The translations under genes were made by a program, and so were the position numbers. From assembly GCF_003573695.1 (NCBI RefSeq), contig NW_020621936.1:1488001-1552000 (forward strand): a stretch of 64,000 bases of DNA, written 5' to 3'. Positions 23,288 to 34,383 of the stretch are shown here, one piece after another. The stretch comes from Papaver somniferum. Its lineage: Eukaryota; Streptophyta; Magnoliopsida; Ranunculales; Papaveraceae. The first letter of the stretch is position 1. Every line of letters starts with the position of its first letter. The notes beneath the pieces were generated by a model, which had not been told where the DNA came from, searched no databases, and saw only the letters and a list, made by a program, of their open reading frames with translations.

Positions 23288-26200
23288 TAGAGCTGGCCAA
23301 CGGGCGGGCCGGGTCTGGCTTGTTACGGGTTACATGGGTTCGGGTTAACACGGGCCAAAACCTGCGGGTTGATATTCTTCACGGGTGGTCATTTCTTCAA
23401 CCCGCGCCCGTAGCGGGTAAAGCTTGCGGGTTCACGGGATAGCTGGTTTCTGCTTAGTCAACGAACGAATTGACAGAGTTTCCTCTGATTTCTGGATTAT
23501 TTCCGACCACATTCAGGCCATCAAAAACTCCTTCTCTGCAACCTAACATTCATCTAATTCATTTGACATTTCCATTCAATTCAATCAACAGATTACAGAT
23601 TCAACAGTCAGTGACTCGGTGTCGCACCGAAATTTAAAAACTTAATGAAAGGATCAAGAAAATTGCAAAATTTAACAATAATTTGGCACTAGTTTTGCAT
23701 CATGAGAGGAACACAGACTCACAGAGTCACAGATACACAGTATACTAATCATTGTAGTTTAGTACTCATCAGTTCATGATATCTTCAAAAAAGAAAAAAA
23801 ACCTTCGAAACCATAGTAATACCATTGTTTGTACTTTGTATCACCAAGTGCAACAATAAAGATATTAATAACCACTTCCTGCACAAAATGTATATTGTGG
23901 TTAATAAAAAAAAGTGATAACTGTCCAAGAAACATCTCCAATCTCTTTTTTATACAAAATTTGGAGACACTGCGATAACTGTTTGTCCAAAAAAATTCTC
24001 ATTTTCCATGTCTATCTTTGAGTAGCTCCAACTATTCAATATGAATCTGTAATTTCAAGCAAAAATAAATCAAACAAAAGAAAATATTCAAGTAAAAAAC
24101 ATAGAATTTGCATAATTACCCCGCTTTATATTGAAGAAGTACGCATACTAATTAGACGCATAAGAACTTACTTCCCCATCCTCCTCTTCCCTATCCTCTA
24201 CTGCACCAAGTTCAAATCCTAATACATCTTCTACAATAATCCCATTGTCTTCATCCATATCTTCTTTTCCTACATGGATAAAAACAATCAAAGTTATATA
24301 TGAAATTTACACATTCAACTAAATGAAGTATTACTGAATTACGCGGCGCCACTTAGGCACACTTACCAACTCCATGTTTCCAATCACAAGTTGTTATCAA
24401 CGCCTCAGCATTTTCAGGTAATAAAGAACTGCGAAACCGATCAATTACCCTTCCACCAATGTTGAATGCAGATTCCGAAGGTTGAAATAAGAATTGACAA
24501 AATATCCCCTGCCATTCTTGAAAGTACTGGAAATCGTTGTTCCTGGGCTTTCCAGTACATTAGGATATCGAGCGGTTGATTAACAAATCCATATTTCTCA
24601 CTAAGATATTGATCCAACTCTGACAAGTCAGATTGCAGATCACCACCACTTTCCTGTGCTGCAGCATATTCCTGCATGAAACAAGCAATAAGTGAGTGCA
24701 AGCACTAGTTATCTTCTATGAGGACATATAATATAACTTCATAAACGCACTTTGTTTGGTTAAAACACAAAATAATACAAGACCACATGTACTGAAATAA
24801 GTAAGCTTTAAAATTACCTGGATCCACTCACTTCCTTGATGGGAAGAATTCGCACCAGTTTGAATACCAAAATTCTGATTTCCACTACCAGAAGCTCTTG
24901 ACAAGGTGTAATACTCATTATAAAGTTTTTTCATATCTTCACGCACATCAGCAACTTTACTTTCTAATTGTCTTACATCAGGATACAACTTGGAGTAAGC
25001 AAAGTTTAGATACTTCAGTTTCAATCTAGGATCTAACACAAGTGCCATAGCCAATATAGGACTTAAGTTCTCCCAATAATTGTTAAACTTTTGTTGCATC
25101 TCTTTCACCATGTCCCTAATGAATACAATTTCATTTGTTCTTTGTTTTTTTAATAACACCTGAACTTGACAAACTCCTTCAAAATATAGATTGGAGGTAG
25201 GATACTTACTAACAGAAAACAAAGTTGTGAGATCATAAAATGTCTTGAGAAACTTTGTGACCACTTCAATTTGATCCCATTCTTCGTCAGTTGGGCAGTC
25301 TTTATAGTCTGAATCCACCTCCTTCAAGTGAGCGAAAACACTTCTATACACAAGACAACTGTCTAACATAAGATAAGTTGAATTCCATCTGTATAAAAAA
25401 AAAGTAACAAACATTCAATGAGTATATTATAAACAATAATACCATTCTTTAATTGTATAACAAAATAAAAGTGGAAACCCACCTTGTCTTAACATCTTGA
25501 CGAATACCCCTTCTTACTGCAGACATTCCTAAAGTATCAACAATGTCCAAGAATTTTTGTTTTCTTACTTGGGACTTTTTAAGCGACTTCACTGACTTTC
25601 TTAACTTAAGCACAACTGGATCAATCTTCACAATTCCATCTTTTACAATAAGAGCTAAGATGTGAGCACAACAAAGCACATTAAAGTATTTTCCCTTGTT
25701 AAACAGGATCTTCTTTGCAACAAGTCTACTCTGCATAATTCTAGCACAAGCTCCGTTATTTGCATCATTATCCAAGGTGATGTTGGATACTTTTTCTTCA
25801 ATTGCCTAATCTTCTATCATTGCAAATAGCTTGGCAGAAAGTTTTTCACATGTATGAGGTAGTGGAACGCAAAAGTTAAACTCCCAATTAAGTACTTCAG
25901 TTCACATGTATGAGGTGGTGAAAGATCTCAAGACTCAAGTAAAATATCACATGCACATAAAATAAAAGATCTGAACACTCAAGTAAGTGCTTCACCTGTA
26001 TGAGGTGGTGGAAGTTCACAAAAATTCAGTAGATACTTCTTTAATTCCCAATTTTGATCAAGAAAGTGGACAGTTAATCTTATATACCCTGTAGTCGTAA
26101 CATAGGTCCACATGTCTGATGTTAGACACATCCTACCTGTAAGGATTACACATACATATCAGCACATCTTATCATAATCAATTACACATACATAAAAGTA

Positions 26201-27753
26201 TAAAATAAAACATATGATGTGGGTCAGCAGGATTTGAAATTTTGAATCGTACCTGGAGCAAGTTTCAATATGTTTCGAATAACTTCTTTTCGTGCATTAT
26301 GTTTTTTGACAATATCGGCTTTCCCAGTATTCCTTGCTATTGGTTTAGCATCCTCATTTAGATAAGCACATATGTCCCTAAATTCTTTCCACTCCACCAA
26401 AGCCAATGGGACATTTCTTGCAATGAGTAATTCTGAAATAAGATCTCGAAACTTTATCTGATCAATTTTGTGTACGCGGGAAGACAACTGGCCATTCTTT
26501 GCAGATAAAATCATTTGCCCTATGTCCTGAGAATGACGCTCACGGCACTTATGCCTTTTCATAGATGAGGTTCCACCTTTCTGGCTATCATATTTATATC
26601 CCACTTTACAAGCCTTACACACTCCCTTCTTTGATCCATCTTTATATTTAATGAGATCAAAATATTCCCAAACATCAGATCTAAGTTTATGTTCCTTTTC
26701 ACCTGAAACTGGTGCAGGTGCACAATCAACAGTTGTAGAGCCATCCAAAGGATCTACCATCTCAACATCATCATCCTCACCGTCACTACTCATAACATCG
26801 TTATAATGAGTTTGTTCTTGTACACTTGACATCCTGGAATCTGGATGGAGCCACAAAGAATAGGTCAAAGACACAAAAATCAGTACATTACTTACTAGTT
26901 ACTATCATGCTTCAATAACAAAACACTCAAAGAATTCAAACCAATAAGGGAAAATAACTTGGACAAGAAAAGAAAACAAAATCCATCAGATTGTTACTAC
27001 TGTCTACTATCATGGTTCATGGACTAACATCAGCAATTGACTTGCAAAATGACTCAATCATCAACTTTGGTCATTGAGTAGTGAAAGTTTGAAACATAAC
27101 CAATCTAGAGAAATTATCAGACATGACATGAATTACATAAACACAGTACACAGAAAAACTAAAGAAGATAGGATTAGAAGATTACCTGTCCTAAACTCTG
27201 AATCTTCCACAACAAGATGAAGAATTAGCAGAGATTATTAACAAAACCCCAATTCCAGAATCTGAAAAAACTCAAACTAATCGAATCACTATCTGCAGAA
27301 GTTAAGATGGAGAAGAAGACTCATTTTTTTGAAGATTAAAATCAATTAGAAATCACACATACCCAGGAGTTCGGTGATTGTGAAGATTCAAGTCAAGTCT
27401 TTCAAGATCGATTTCAACATTCAACTAATCAGTGAACTGCGAATCTGCAGCTGCCGCTGCGGACGGAGAAGAAGAAAGAAGTAGAAAGCAGAGAAGATAA
27501 CTAAGCTAGCGTTTTTTATGTTTTATACCCAGACACGTATACAAATTGAGAGGGACACGCGGCATAAATGGAACTGCGGGTATACGGGTTATATCCGCGG
27601 ATTTATGGGACGGGCCAGGTTTATCCGTTCTCACACAAGCCGGCATTTCTCCAACCCTAACCAGGGTTGTTAAGACAAACAGCCAAGCCGGGTGCGGGTT
27701 TTCACGGGCCGGGTCGGATTTATCCGCGGGTTTTGGCTGGTTTGCCAGCTCTA
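23288..27753 (-). mobile_element. hAT transposon inside the gypsy LTR
   Basis: 4466 bp with inverted termini TAGAGCTGGC(C/A)AAC; the right end reads TTTGCCAGCTCTA. The subterminal regions are GC-rich with repeated CGGGCCGGGT-like words on both sides (23300-23450 and 27590-27735), probably transposase-binding sites. It encodes a spliced transposase on the minus strand (26832-24148). The sequence immediately outside matches the uninterrupted partner LTR. Confidence 0.92.
24148..26832 (-). pseudogene. hAT transposase with BED zinc finger, five exons
   Basis: Exons are 26832-26253, 26136-25483, 25388-24818, 24671-24367 and 24269-24148, each with GT/AG introns. Exon 1, from MSSVQEQTHY, has an acidic N-terminus and a BED finger (CKAC ... 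H-x4-H ending HKCRERH). Exon 2 starts with the RNase H-fold strand MCLTSDMWT and contains the insertion-domain motif CCAHILALIV. The R/WNSTYLML motif spans the exon 2-3 junction. Exon 4 has the hAT dimerisation block (LDQYLSEKYG, DILMYWKAQ, FPVLSRMA). A one-base slip near 24490 disrupts the conserved block after SILISTF, exon 2 is out of phase and carries local duplications (25845-26010), so the enzyme is dead. It would bind the TIRs and cut in the nucleus. Confidence 0.82.
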
Positions 27754-28249
27754 GTATTTGAGATTGTTGCCACATGCTCCAACCTGGATGAATTTTGTGT
27801 ATGTAATTCACAGAATACTGGGATTTTTTCCACATGCTCCATTCTAGGTGAATCAACAAAGCGAAGAAGTATGCATCACTTATCAAATAGATTTATCTTC
27901 TGCAAGATGTCAGCGTATTAAATTTGGCTTTTACAATTTTAATTATCCCTGAACTAAAATCCACCGTCAACATTAAGTCCCCTGCCTAGCACATAGTGGT
28001 TGCATTATTGTGGGGTAGGCATGAGATGGTGAAGTATACAACGTAAAAAGAAAATACAAAGGAAGTTTACCTGGAGGGACTCTGGTCGGCCTTGTTGGAA
28101 ATCGTCCGTGTGAGTACGCCAGGTGTGACCACGACCTTGGTGGGACCGGTTTCCTCCTTCGGGTATTTGAGCCAAGAAGGGAATAGAACTTGTATACTCC
28201 TCTTCCAATAGAAAACCGTGCATGTAACCCTAGACGAATGTGGACCCCA
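27754..28249 (-). other. end of gypsy 3' LTR, PPT and adjoining interior
   Basis: Bases 27762-27972 finish the LTR and match 34170-34378. Next is the minus-strand PPT (27973-27990), then about 250 bp with short open frames but no recognisable domain. Confidence 0.7.
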
Positions 28250-28735
28250 CCATGTATATGCTTCGACCAAACGTCACTCTGTTGCACCTGTTTGATAGGC
28301 ATGTGGGCTCGCCTACTTCGGTCAACCGTGGGACTCATCATGCGCCTTCTTGATCGAACGTGGGCTTGTTGTGCCTGCTTCGGTTAAACGTGGGTCCACT
28401 GCGTGCCTGATTCGGTCGAACGTGCGACCCGATGTAGGAATGCTTGCTTCGAACATGGGCAGATGTGCATGCTTCGATCAAACACGGGTCCACCGTGTAC
28501 ATGTTTCAAACGTCGGCCCTGTCATGTGCCTGTTTTGCCCGTACTGTTGATGTGCTTGCTTGAGTGTCATCCTTGCTACTTCGACCAAACACCGACCCTG
28601 CTATCTTGGCCAAACACCATCCTTGCTTCCTTGACCAAACACCGGCCTTTCTGCCTGCTTCGCTCGAACATGGGACCCACCGCGTGCTTGCTTTGCTCAA
28701 AAATGAACCTTGTGTGCTCAAATGTGAATGTGGGT
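28250..28735 (+). repeat. degenerate CpG-containing tandem array
   Basis: Irregular repeats of a module like TGCTTCGGTCGAACGTGGG with an attached CCACCGTGTGCC, seen near 28260, 28320, 28350, 28378, 28410, 28450, 28470, 28580, 28610, 28640 and 28670. Spacing is uneven (about 25-45 bp). It lies between the PPT and the decayed pol, the place where Tat-like elements often carry tandem repeats. Confidence 0.7.
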
Positions 28736-28744
28736 CCTGCAAAG

Positions 28745-29010
28745 AGCGTTGAAGCATCTTCTGGAGCGAGCAGGTCACGGACAGCGTTGAAGCAGCTTCT
28801 GGAGCGAGCAGGTCCCGGAGAGCGTTGAAGCAGCTTCTGGAGCGAGAAGGTCCCGGAGAGCGTTGAAGCAGCTTCTAGAGCGAGCAGGCCCCGGAGAGCG
28901 TTGAATAAGCTTCTAGAGCGAGCAGGTCCTAGAGAGCGTTGAAGCAGCTTCTGGTGGAGGGAGCGTTGAAGCGGCTTCTGCTGGAGAGAGTGTTGAAGCA
29001 GCCTCTTCTT
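28745..29010 (+). repeat. 38-bp tandem array, then 27-bp units
   Basis: The word AGCGTTGAAGCA begins at 28745, 28783, 28821, 28859, 28897 and 28935, an exact 38-bp period. Two further units at 28962 and 28989 are 27 bp apart, each having lost 11 bp (the GCGAGCAGGTC part). The unit contains CAGCTTCTGGAGCGAG. Since 38 is not a multiple of three, the array cannot encode a repeated peptide in one frame. Confidence 0.92.
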
Positions 29011-29686
29011 CAGTTTGGTTTCCCCTTGCGAATTACATGCTTCTTGATTGACCATCTCTCTCGGCGAAGGAATTTCATGCTGAGCCTCAGTCCCCAAGCG
29101 TGGTCTGCGTGGCTCTATCTTGTATGCCCGATGGGTCTTTTGTACGTAGTGGTCGTTGATATGGTGAAGTTTTTGACATGGAGGATCTGTATGTACCTCT
29201 TAAGTCCCAGGTTCAATCTCCTTTGGTAACGCAACTACTTCTTCCACGGGAGACAAATTCTGAAAGCGTCTCTCATTGATCTAGTTATCGTCGATCCAGA
29301 TATGGAATATCTTGGACGTTGTTTCATCATTGTGGCAGTTGTGCATGTGGTACTAGAGTTGGAGTTGGCAATTTTGGACGCGCAAGATGTTATATCTCGG
29401 TGTCTTTCCTCTTACTGCTTCAGCGAAACTGCTTACGGAAGGCTGAAGGTTGTATCGCATGTTGGCGAGATGTATGTTGAGTAACGAACATCATGAGGAT
29501 CTTAATTACTGGAAAACCTGGTTCTTTCTAGCAGGGCGGATGCTATTTTAGATGAGCGTTCAACAGCTTCACGAAGTCCAGAGGATGACCAAAAGCGCAG
29601 ATTCTCCAACATAGCACGATAGACATGCACCATCGTCTGATAGAGTGATTCGCCCGGATCTTTCTCGACATGACGCGCGGACATCA
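29011..29686. other. unassigned interior of the gypsy element
   Basis: Follows the array and precedes the truncated RT on the minus strand, where the rest of RT, RNase H and integrase would be expected. Open frames exist on both strands, but I recognise no YxDD, DEDD or integrase HHCC/DDE motif. Confidence 0.4.
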
Positions 29687-30407
29687 TTATCTTTTTGAGG
29701 CTTCTCCCTTGAGGTATCGGCTCCAGTGGAAGATTGCCGCCATAGAGCGTTGATACGTTGCACCAGCATTCTTTAAACCAAATGGCATTACAATATAATA
29801 AAAATTTTCGAGAGGAGTTTGAAAAGTTGTCTTACTTGCGTCATGCTCGTACATCCTTATCTGTTTGTACCCGCTATATCCATTCATGAAGAAGAACATG
29901 TCGTGTCCGCTGATGGAGTCTACTAACATGCAGTGTTAGGTAGAAGAAAATCGTCTTTGGGGCAGCATTTGTTCAAGTCTCTGAAATCCATGCAGCACTT
30001 GATCTGTCCGTTTTTCTTTTCACCGGGACCACATTAGCCAACCAGGTCGGATGATGGATGAGCTTAATGAATACAGCAATAAGCAACTTCTGAATCTCAG
30101 TCTTGATTTGCTCTTCTGACTCGTGCCTGAATTGCCTCGGAGATTGCTTGATCACCTTGGCTCCAGGTATGACATGTAGATGGTGGGTGACCAATTTTTC
30201 ATATGGACAGGGAATTTCTTCATACGTCCAAGCGAATATGTCCTGGTATTCTTTGAGAAGTTGTACAAGCTTCGTGCGTTCATCCGTACACAAGGTTGAG
30301 CTGGTGGAGATAGGCCTAGGAGATTCCTCATTCCCGATGTTAACAATTTCGAGCTCATCAGTTGTGGAGTTTGTGCCGTCTTGCAGCTGTGGTGGAGCAT
30401 CCAGCAC
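29687..30407 (-). pseudogene. truncated Ty3/gypsy reverse transcriptase
   Basis: The N-terminal third of a gypsy RT. From 30407 the frame reads LLKEYQDIFAWTYEEIP, LVTHHLHV and HPTWLANVVPVK. After a frame break it continues (29929-29687) with FMNGYSGYKQIRM and VMPFGLKNAGATYQR. In active relatives the first catalytic Asp lies in FxDxYSGY; here the residue is Asn (FMNGYSGY). The YxDD box and everything after it are absent. The enzyme would copy element RNA to DNA in cytoplasmic particles, but this copy is inactive. Confidence 0.85.
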
Positions 30408-30494
30408 CTCTCCATTTGGATCGTCGTTGTTATAGCAATCCGTTGGGCGGGGAGACTGGGTAATAGTCTCTCCTGCTCATTGCTAAAAGCGGCG

Positions 30495-31196
30495 TCAGTA
30501 TACGGTTTTCCTTTTTTGGTCACGACTTTCCACAAAAGTTCGTTCCCACTTAGCGTGAGATGAATAAGAATGCCTTTTCATCAAAGATGCATCGTGGGGT
30601 TTAGCCCTCAATGATGCGAGTCGATCCTCCTCCTGAATTGACGCCCATGTGGGGAGTGGAATGCAATGAACTTTGTATGATCCTTCCTGCGGAGCTTCTC
30701 TTGGTTCAAACAATTCCACTCTACATATCGGTGCATAGGGAGACAACGATGCAGGGATACGAACCACTTCTTTATTCAGCATAGTCTTCAGGAACTGGTG
30801 ATATGTCGAAGGGACAATCCTACTGTCATAAAGCCAAGGTCTCCCCAATATCATGTGGTAGTCTTGCTCTCTTTTTATGACTTCGAATTTCACCTTTGAC
30901 TGGACGGGCCCTACAGATAAATTCAGATTTCCATACTCGTACGTGTTGGTTTGGTTTCCCTTGAAGTCTGTCATTGTAGTAAGCTTCCATACGATCTTGC
31001 TCGGGCGAACCTTGGCTGTCCTGAGAGTCTTGAGAGTAATCACATTCGAAGACGCTCCTGTGTCGGTAAGGTACCTCTTGAACTCTGAATCTTTGATGCG
31101 TTCGGTAACATGTAGGGCACGGTTGTGACCTTCCTCTGGTTGATTACAGCAAACGTCTCCGCCCGCTGATTCTTCGAGAGGTGTAAAAGTTCGCAT
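30495..31196 (-). pseudogene. gypsy aspartic protease domain
   Basis: The frame from 31196 contains the retropepsin active site LTDTGASSNVI and the conserved MILGRPWLYD about 80 residues later. An acidic/proline linker then leads towards the RT frame. It starts in a different frame from the gag stretch upstream (overlap 31040-31196), so expression as one polyprotein would need a frameshift or this is decay. The protease motif itself looks intact. Confidence 0.82.
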
Positions 31197-31906
31197 AAAC
31201 TTTCCACTGAAGCCGCTTCCTGATCCACCGACCTCTGGTTCATAGTGAAACTATTGACTTGAGGAGGATTGTTGTGAGGATCAGTACCCAGTGTAGAAGT
31301 TTCCATGACAGGACCGCTCATATCTGATGTCATCTTGATGAGGAGATCGAGTATGTCGTTTATCGCTTCTTTGATCAGGTCCATGTAGGCCCGCGCCGCT
31401 GAAGTACCTTCTCCGGGTGTGTTGAATGTGTTCCTTGTTGGCTCCAGGGGATGTCGCGGCTCTTGTGGCAATCGATTGGTTAATGTCTCAAGAAAAGTGA
31501 GTACCTCTTTCTGAGTTGTATCCATGTCCGTTTGGGCCCTAGCGAGAACTTCTTGTCTCTCCATAAAATCCACCATGGTAATAGGGGGTTGTCCTCCTCT
31601 GGCTCCTCTAGCTCCTCGTCCCGATGGAGGAGTGGAAGTTGCTCTGGTGATGGATGGAGGCGTTACAGTTGAAGATATGCCAGGGTTTGCGGCTGCTCTG
31701 GCTCTGGTGATAGGAGGTGTCACGCCCAATGGAATATCTCCTCCTGCTCCGATGGTGCTGGTAGTAGAGGAAGTAATTCCACGAGATACATTGATGGTAT
31801 TGACTGGCTGCACGGTGACACCACTGATTGGGACATCAACACCGAGAGTGTTGTCAGAGCTAGTCCCGTCAGGATTAATTGCTGATCCAGAACTAAGATC
31901 CACCAT
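31040..31906 (-). pseudogene. gypsy gag N-terminal part, capsid domain missing
   Basis: Starts MVDLSSGSAINPDG about 80 bp after the LTR/PBS. The N-terminal 130 residues are low-complexity Ser/Thr/Pro/Gly with RGARGARGGQPP. A helical stretch follows (TQKEVLTFLETLTNRL, AARAYMDLIKEAINDIL). The usual gag block (W-F-x-x-L-P region) and the zinc knuckle are not found before protease, so there is probably an internal deletion near 31170-31200. Confidence 0.7.
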
Positions 31907-31968
31907 TTTCGAAATCAGTAAAATTGAATTGGTATTGAAGAAATTGACTTCACAACCGAGAGATTAAT

Positions 31969-31988
31969 CTGTCGCTGTGGTCACCAAT
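31969..31988 (-). other. primer-binding-site position of the gypsy element
   Basis: On the minus strand, ATTGGTGACCACAGCGACAG follows the LTR terminus CCCCTAAACA. The TGG start at the second or third base is the standard PBS position. I cannot assign the tRNA with confidence. Confidence 0.6.
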
Positions 31989-34378
31989 TGTTTAGGGGTG
32001 AAAACTGTTTCTGCGGTTTTTGGTAATTTTGGGTGTGTGTGGATGAGAAACGAATCTAAACCCTAAACAAATGCACTGCACGGGAATGCTTTCTGATTCG
32101 AGAGATCAATTTGTACAATTATGGCCTAAACCAAGAAATGGTCGTTCCAGACTTGCTTCGGTCACAAAGTGAATGAGATGGGGTTGATCTTAGGGAGGGA
32201 AGCAAAGAAGGTGTTGAGATTTTGGAGGTGTTGGTTGTTTATGACTTGTATTAGAAAGAGGAACTGGCTTGCAATGATGTAAGCTATCAGTTCTGGGTGT
32301 TTGAATACGTTGTATCAACACTTGATTTCTGTCTTGTCTCTTTTTTGAAAATAGGGAGGAGAGCCTATTTATACAAGTCATTGAGCCTAACCCTCATCAC
32401 TCGTGGGAAGTGGAGGAAGTGGAGTGATGGAGTAGTGGAGTCGTGTTAGTGTCACACGATCAATATTTTCCCACTTCTCCCATCATTACTAACCGTCCAT
32501 GTCTTCCTGACACGTTCTTGTGATGGCGCGTTGCGCGCTGCACGCTGTAAACCTCCAGACCAATATCCCAGTAAGTATCCCCCAGTTTGTGACATGCTTG
32601 ATTCTCGATTGTGTGGATCGTGGGACCCGCAGAAGGTAGCATACGGTGCTAGGTTAAATAACTAAGTTATTTGGGAAACCGATATTTATGAAATATCGTG
32701 TGTATTATATGCATGTAATGCATATAATATATTCAATATGCATGAAGCATCACTGTTTTAAAGCTTATCGGAGTAAGTCGCGGATTAAGCGTCTCAAAAC
32801 AGCTGCACGCATAGCTACCTTCAAGTGATCGTTTGGAGGCTGCGTAGGCAAGCCCTCCCTTGGCCAATCACATGATGTGGTAGAGTGATGGATGGTGATC
32901 ACCGCGACACCTTATTGGCCAAATAACTCCTAGCTTGGGCTTCCTAACAAAGCTGGAAGAGTTGGACGGACGAGATGATATATGACACTCATCTGCGACC
33001 GTTGATGAAGTTTTAGGGTTTTGAAGAGGTGTGCAAGCATCACTCTTCAGCTTGGTCGAATCCAAGCATGGGAGACGTTTTTGACAGGACCGACCGGGCA
33101 TGCGTGTAGACGGCTTGCCGGTGTACACGTCCGTACCTCATTGTCCCATGAATATGTGATCTAAGCCACTCAATTTGACCGGCAAATTTGAGTGGTTGAG
33201 ATTGGTTTGCGGCAGAAATCCATTGCCTCAAAAGAATTGGAGACCACGCAACATGCGTAGTTTGGGCGCACGAATCGAGCCATTCGTCCATGTTTGGCAT
33301 TGGCCGATCGGTCATGCGTGTAGATGGGACCACAGTGATCATGTTGACATGCTCGGGACCTTTTAAATCTATATCTACACCCTCCATCCAAGCTTTCGAA
33401 GATGGACGCTCGTGATCGATTAGCGACACATGTAACATGCCGCAAACCCTAATTAGGGTTTTGGATCAGTCGTGCGCATGCAACTTTAACCAAACGATTT
33501 GGCAAGCCATGCTCCTCCCTTGTGGAGGCCGATCGTGTGGCTAGAGAGTGGGCCCGCCAGACTTGACCGATCAGCCACCAGACTTGGCCGATCGTATAGC
33601 AACACTTGACCGATCAACCACCAGATGATCTATGTCGTCCAACTAGGTCGGCGAAGTTGAACGACCGCGATCTGTTTGAGACCGACATTGGCAGTCTTGC
33701 GCGTACAAGCTTTTCCAAGCTGCTCCACACAAACCCAACCATCCTACTTCAGGCTGGCGTTCGGTGGTTGTTTTGGGGGCGTATCATGCATTCGACCGAT
33801 CAGGGGATAAACGTGCCCGCTGGTGGTCATTAAGGTGGTAGCCTGCTCCTGCTGGGGATAGTCTAGGCTGGTTGAATGATGCGGCCAACTTGCGTGGTCG
33901 TGATTGTTTCTGAGACTGTCATGGACAATCCAGATTTCCCTTGGGGAATTAAATATGCTCAATCGGGCTAGTATATCACACCGGGAGATGTAGCCTGTAC
34001 GGATATTTCTTGCATGCCTCACTATTGACACTTTGAGATTCGTGTTACTCTGCTGAGAACAACACTCAGTTATCATGCCGCACCAATAATGAGAGTTCTG
34101 CGGGAACAGCACAGGAAACACAAGGCTAATCATGCATTATAAATAATGCTAAAAATTCACAGGGTATTTGGGATTGTTGCCACATGCTCCAACCTGGATG
34201 AATTTTGTGTATTTAATTCACAGAATACTGGGATTGTTGCCACATGCTCCATTCTAGGTGAATCAATAAAGCGAAGAAGTATTCATCACTTATCAAATAG
34301 CTTTATCTTCTGCAAGATGTCAGCATATTAAATTTGGCTTTTACAATTTTAGACCTGAACTAAAATCCACCATCAACA
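31989..34378 (-). repeat. 5' LTR of the gypsy element
   Basis: 2390 bp, matching 21167-27972 without the hAT insertion. It differs by small extra blocks, for example 33467-33500 and a partial duplication around 33555-33605 (GACTTGACCGATCAGCCACCAGA...). Ends are TG...CA and the right edge abuts the AATAT TSD. Confidence 0.9.
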
Positions 34379-34383
34379 AATAT

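Larger units (their letters stand above)
21167..27972 (-). repeat. 3' LTR of the gypsy element, interrupted by hAT
   Basis: The LTR is about 2.33 kb once the 4466-bp hAT element and one 8-bp TSD are removed. It starts TGTTTAGGGGTGAAAACTG on plus, identical to the start of the right LTR. Its other end, CCACCGTCAACA, abuts TTAAGTCCCCTGCC, the complement of a purine-rich PPT (GGCAGGGGACTTAA). Confidence 0.9.
21167..34378 (-). mobile_element. Ty3/gypsy deletion derivative nested in the copia 3' LTR
   Basis: Flanked by a perfect AATAT duplication (21162-21166 and 34379-34383). Terminal bases on the minus strand are TGTTGATGG...CCCCTAAACA. The coding strand is minus: 5' LTR 31989-34378, gag/PR/RT remnants 31906-29687, tandem arrays 29000-28250, polypurine tract about 27973-27990, and 3' LTR 21167-27972 containing a hAT element. 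The interior is only about 4 kb. Capsid gag, the catalytic part of RT, RNase H and integrase are missing, so it cannot move by itself. Confidence 0.9.

Noticed and set aside
27506..28828. Overlapping frames of 60-170 aa on both strands
   Set aside because: They arise from the hAT subterminal repeats and the CpG-containing tandem arrays, whose GC content removes stops.
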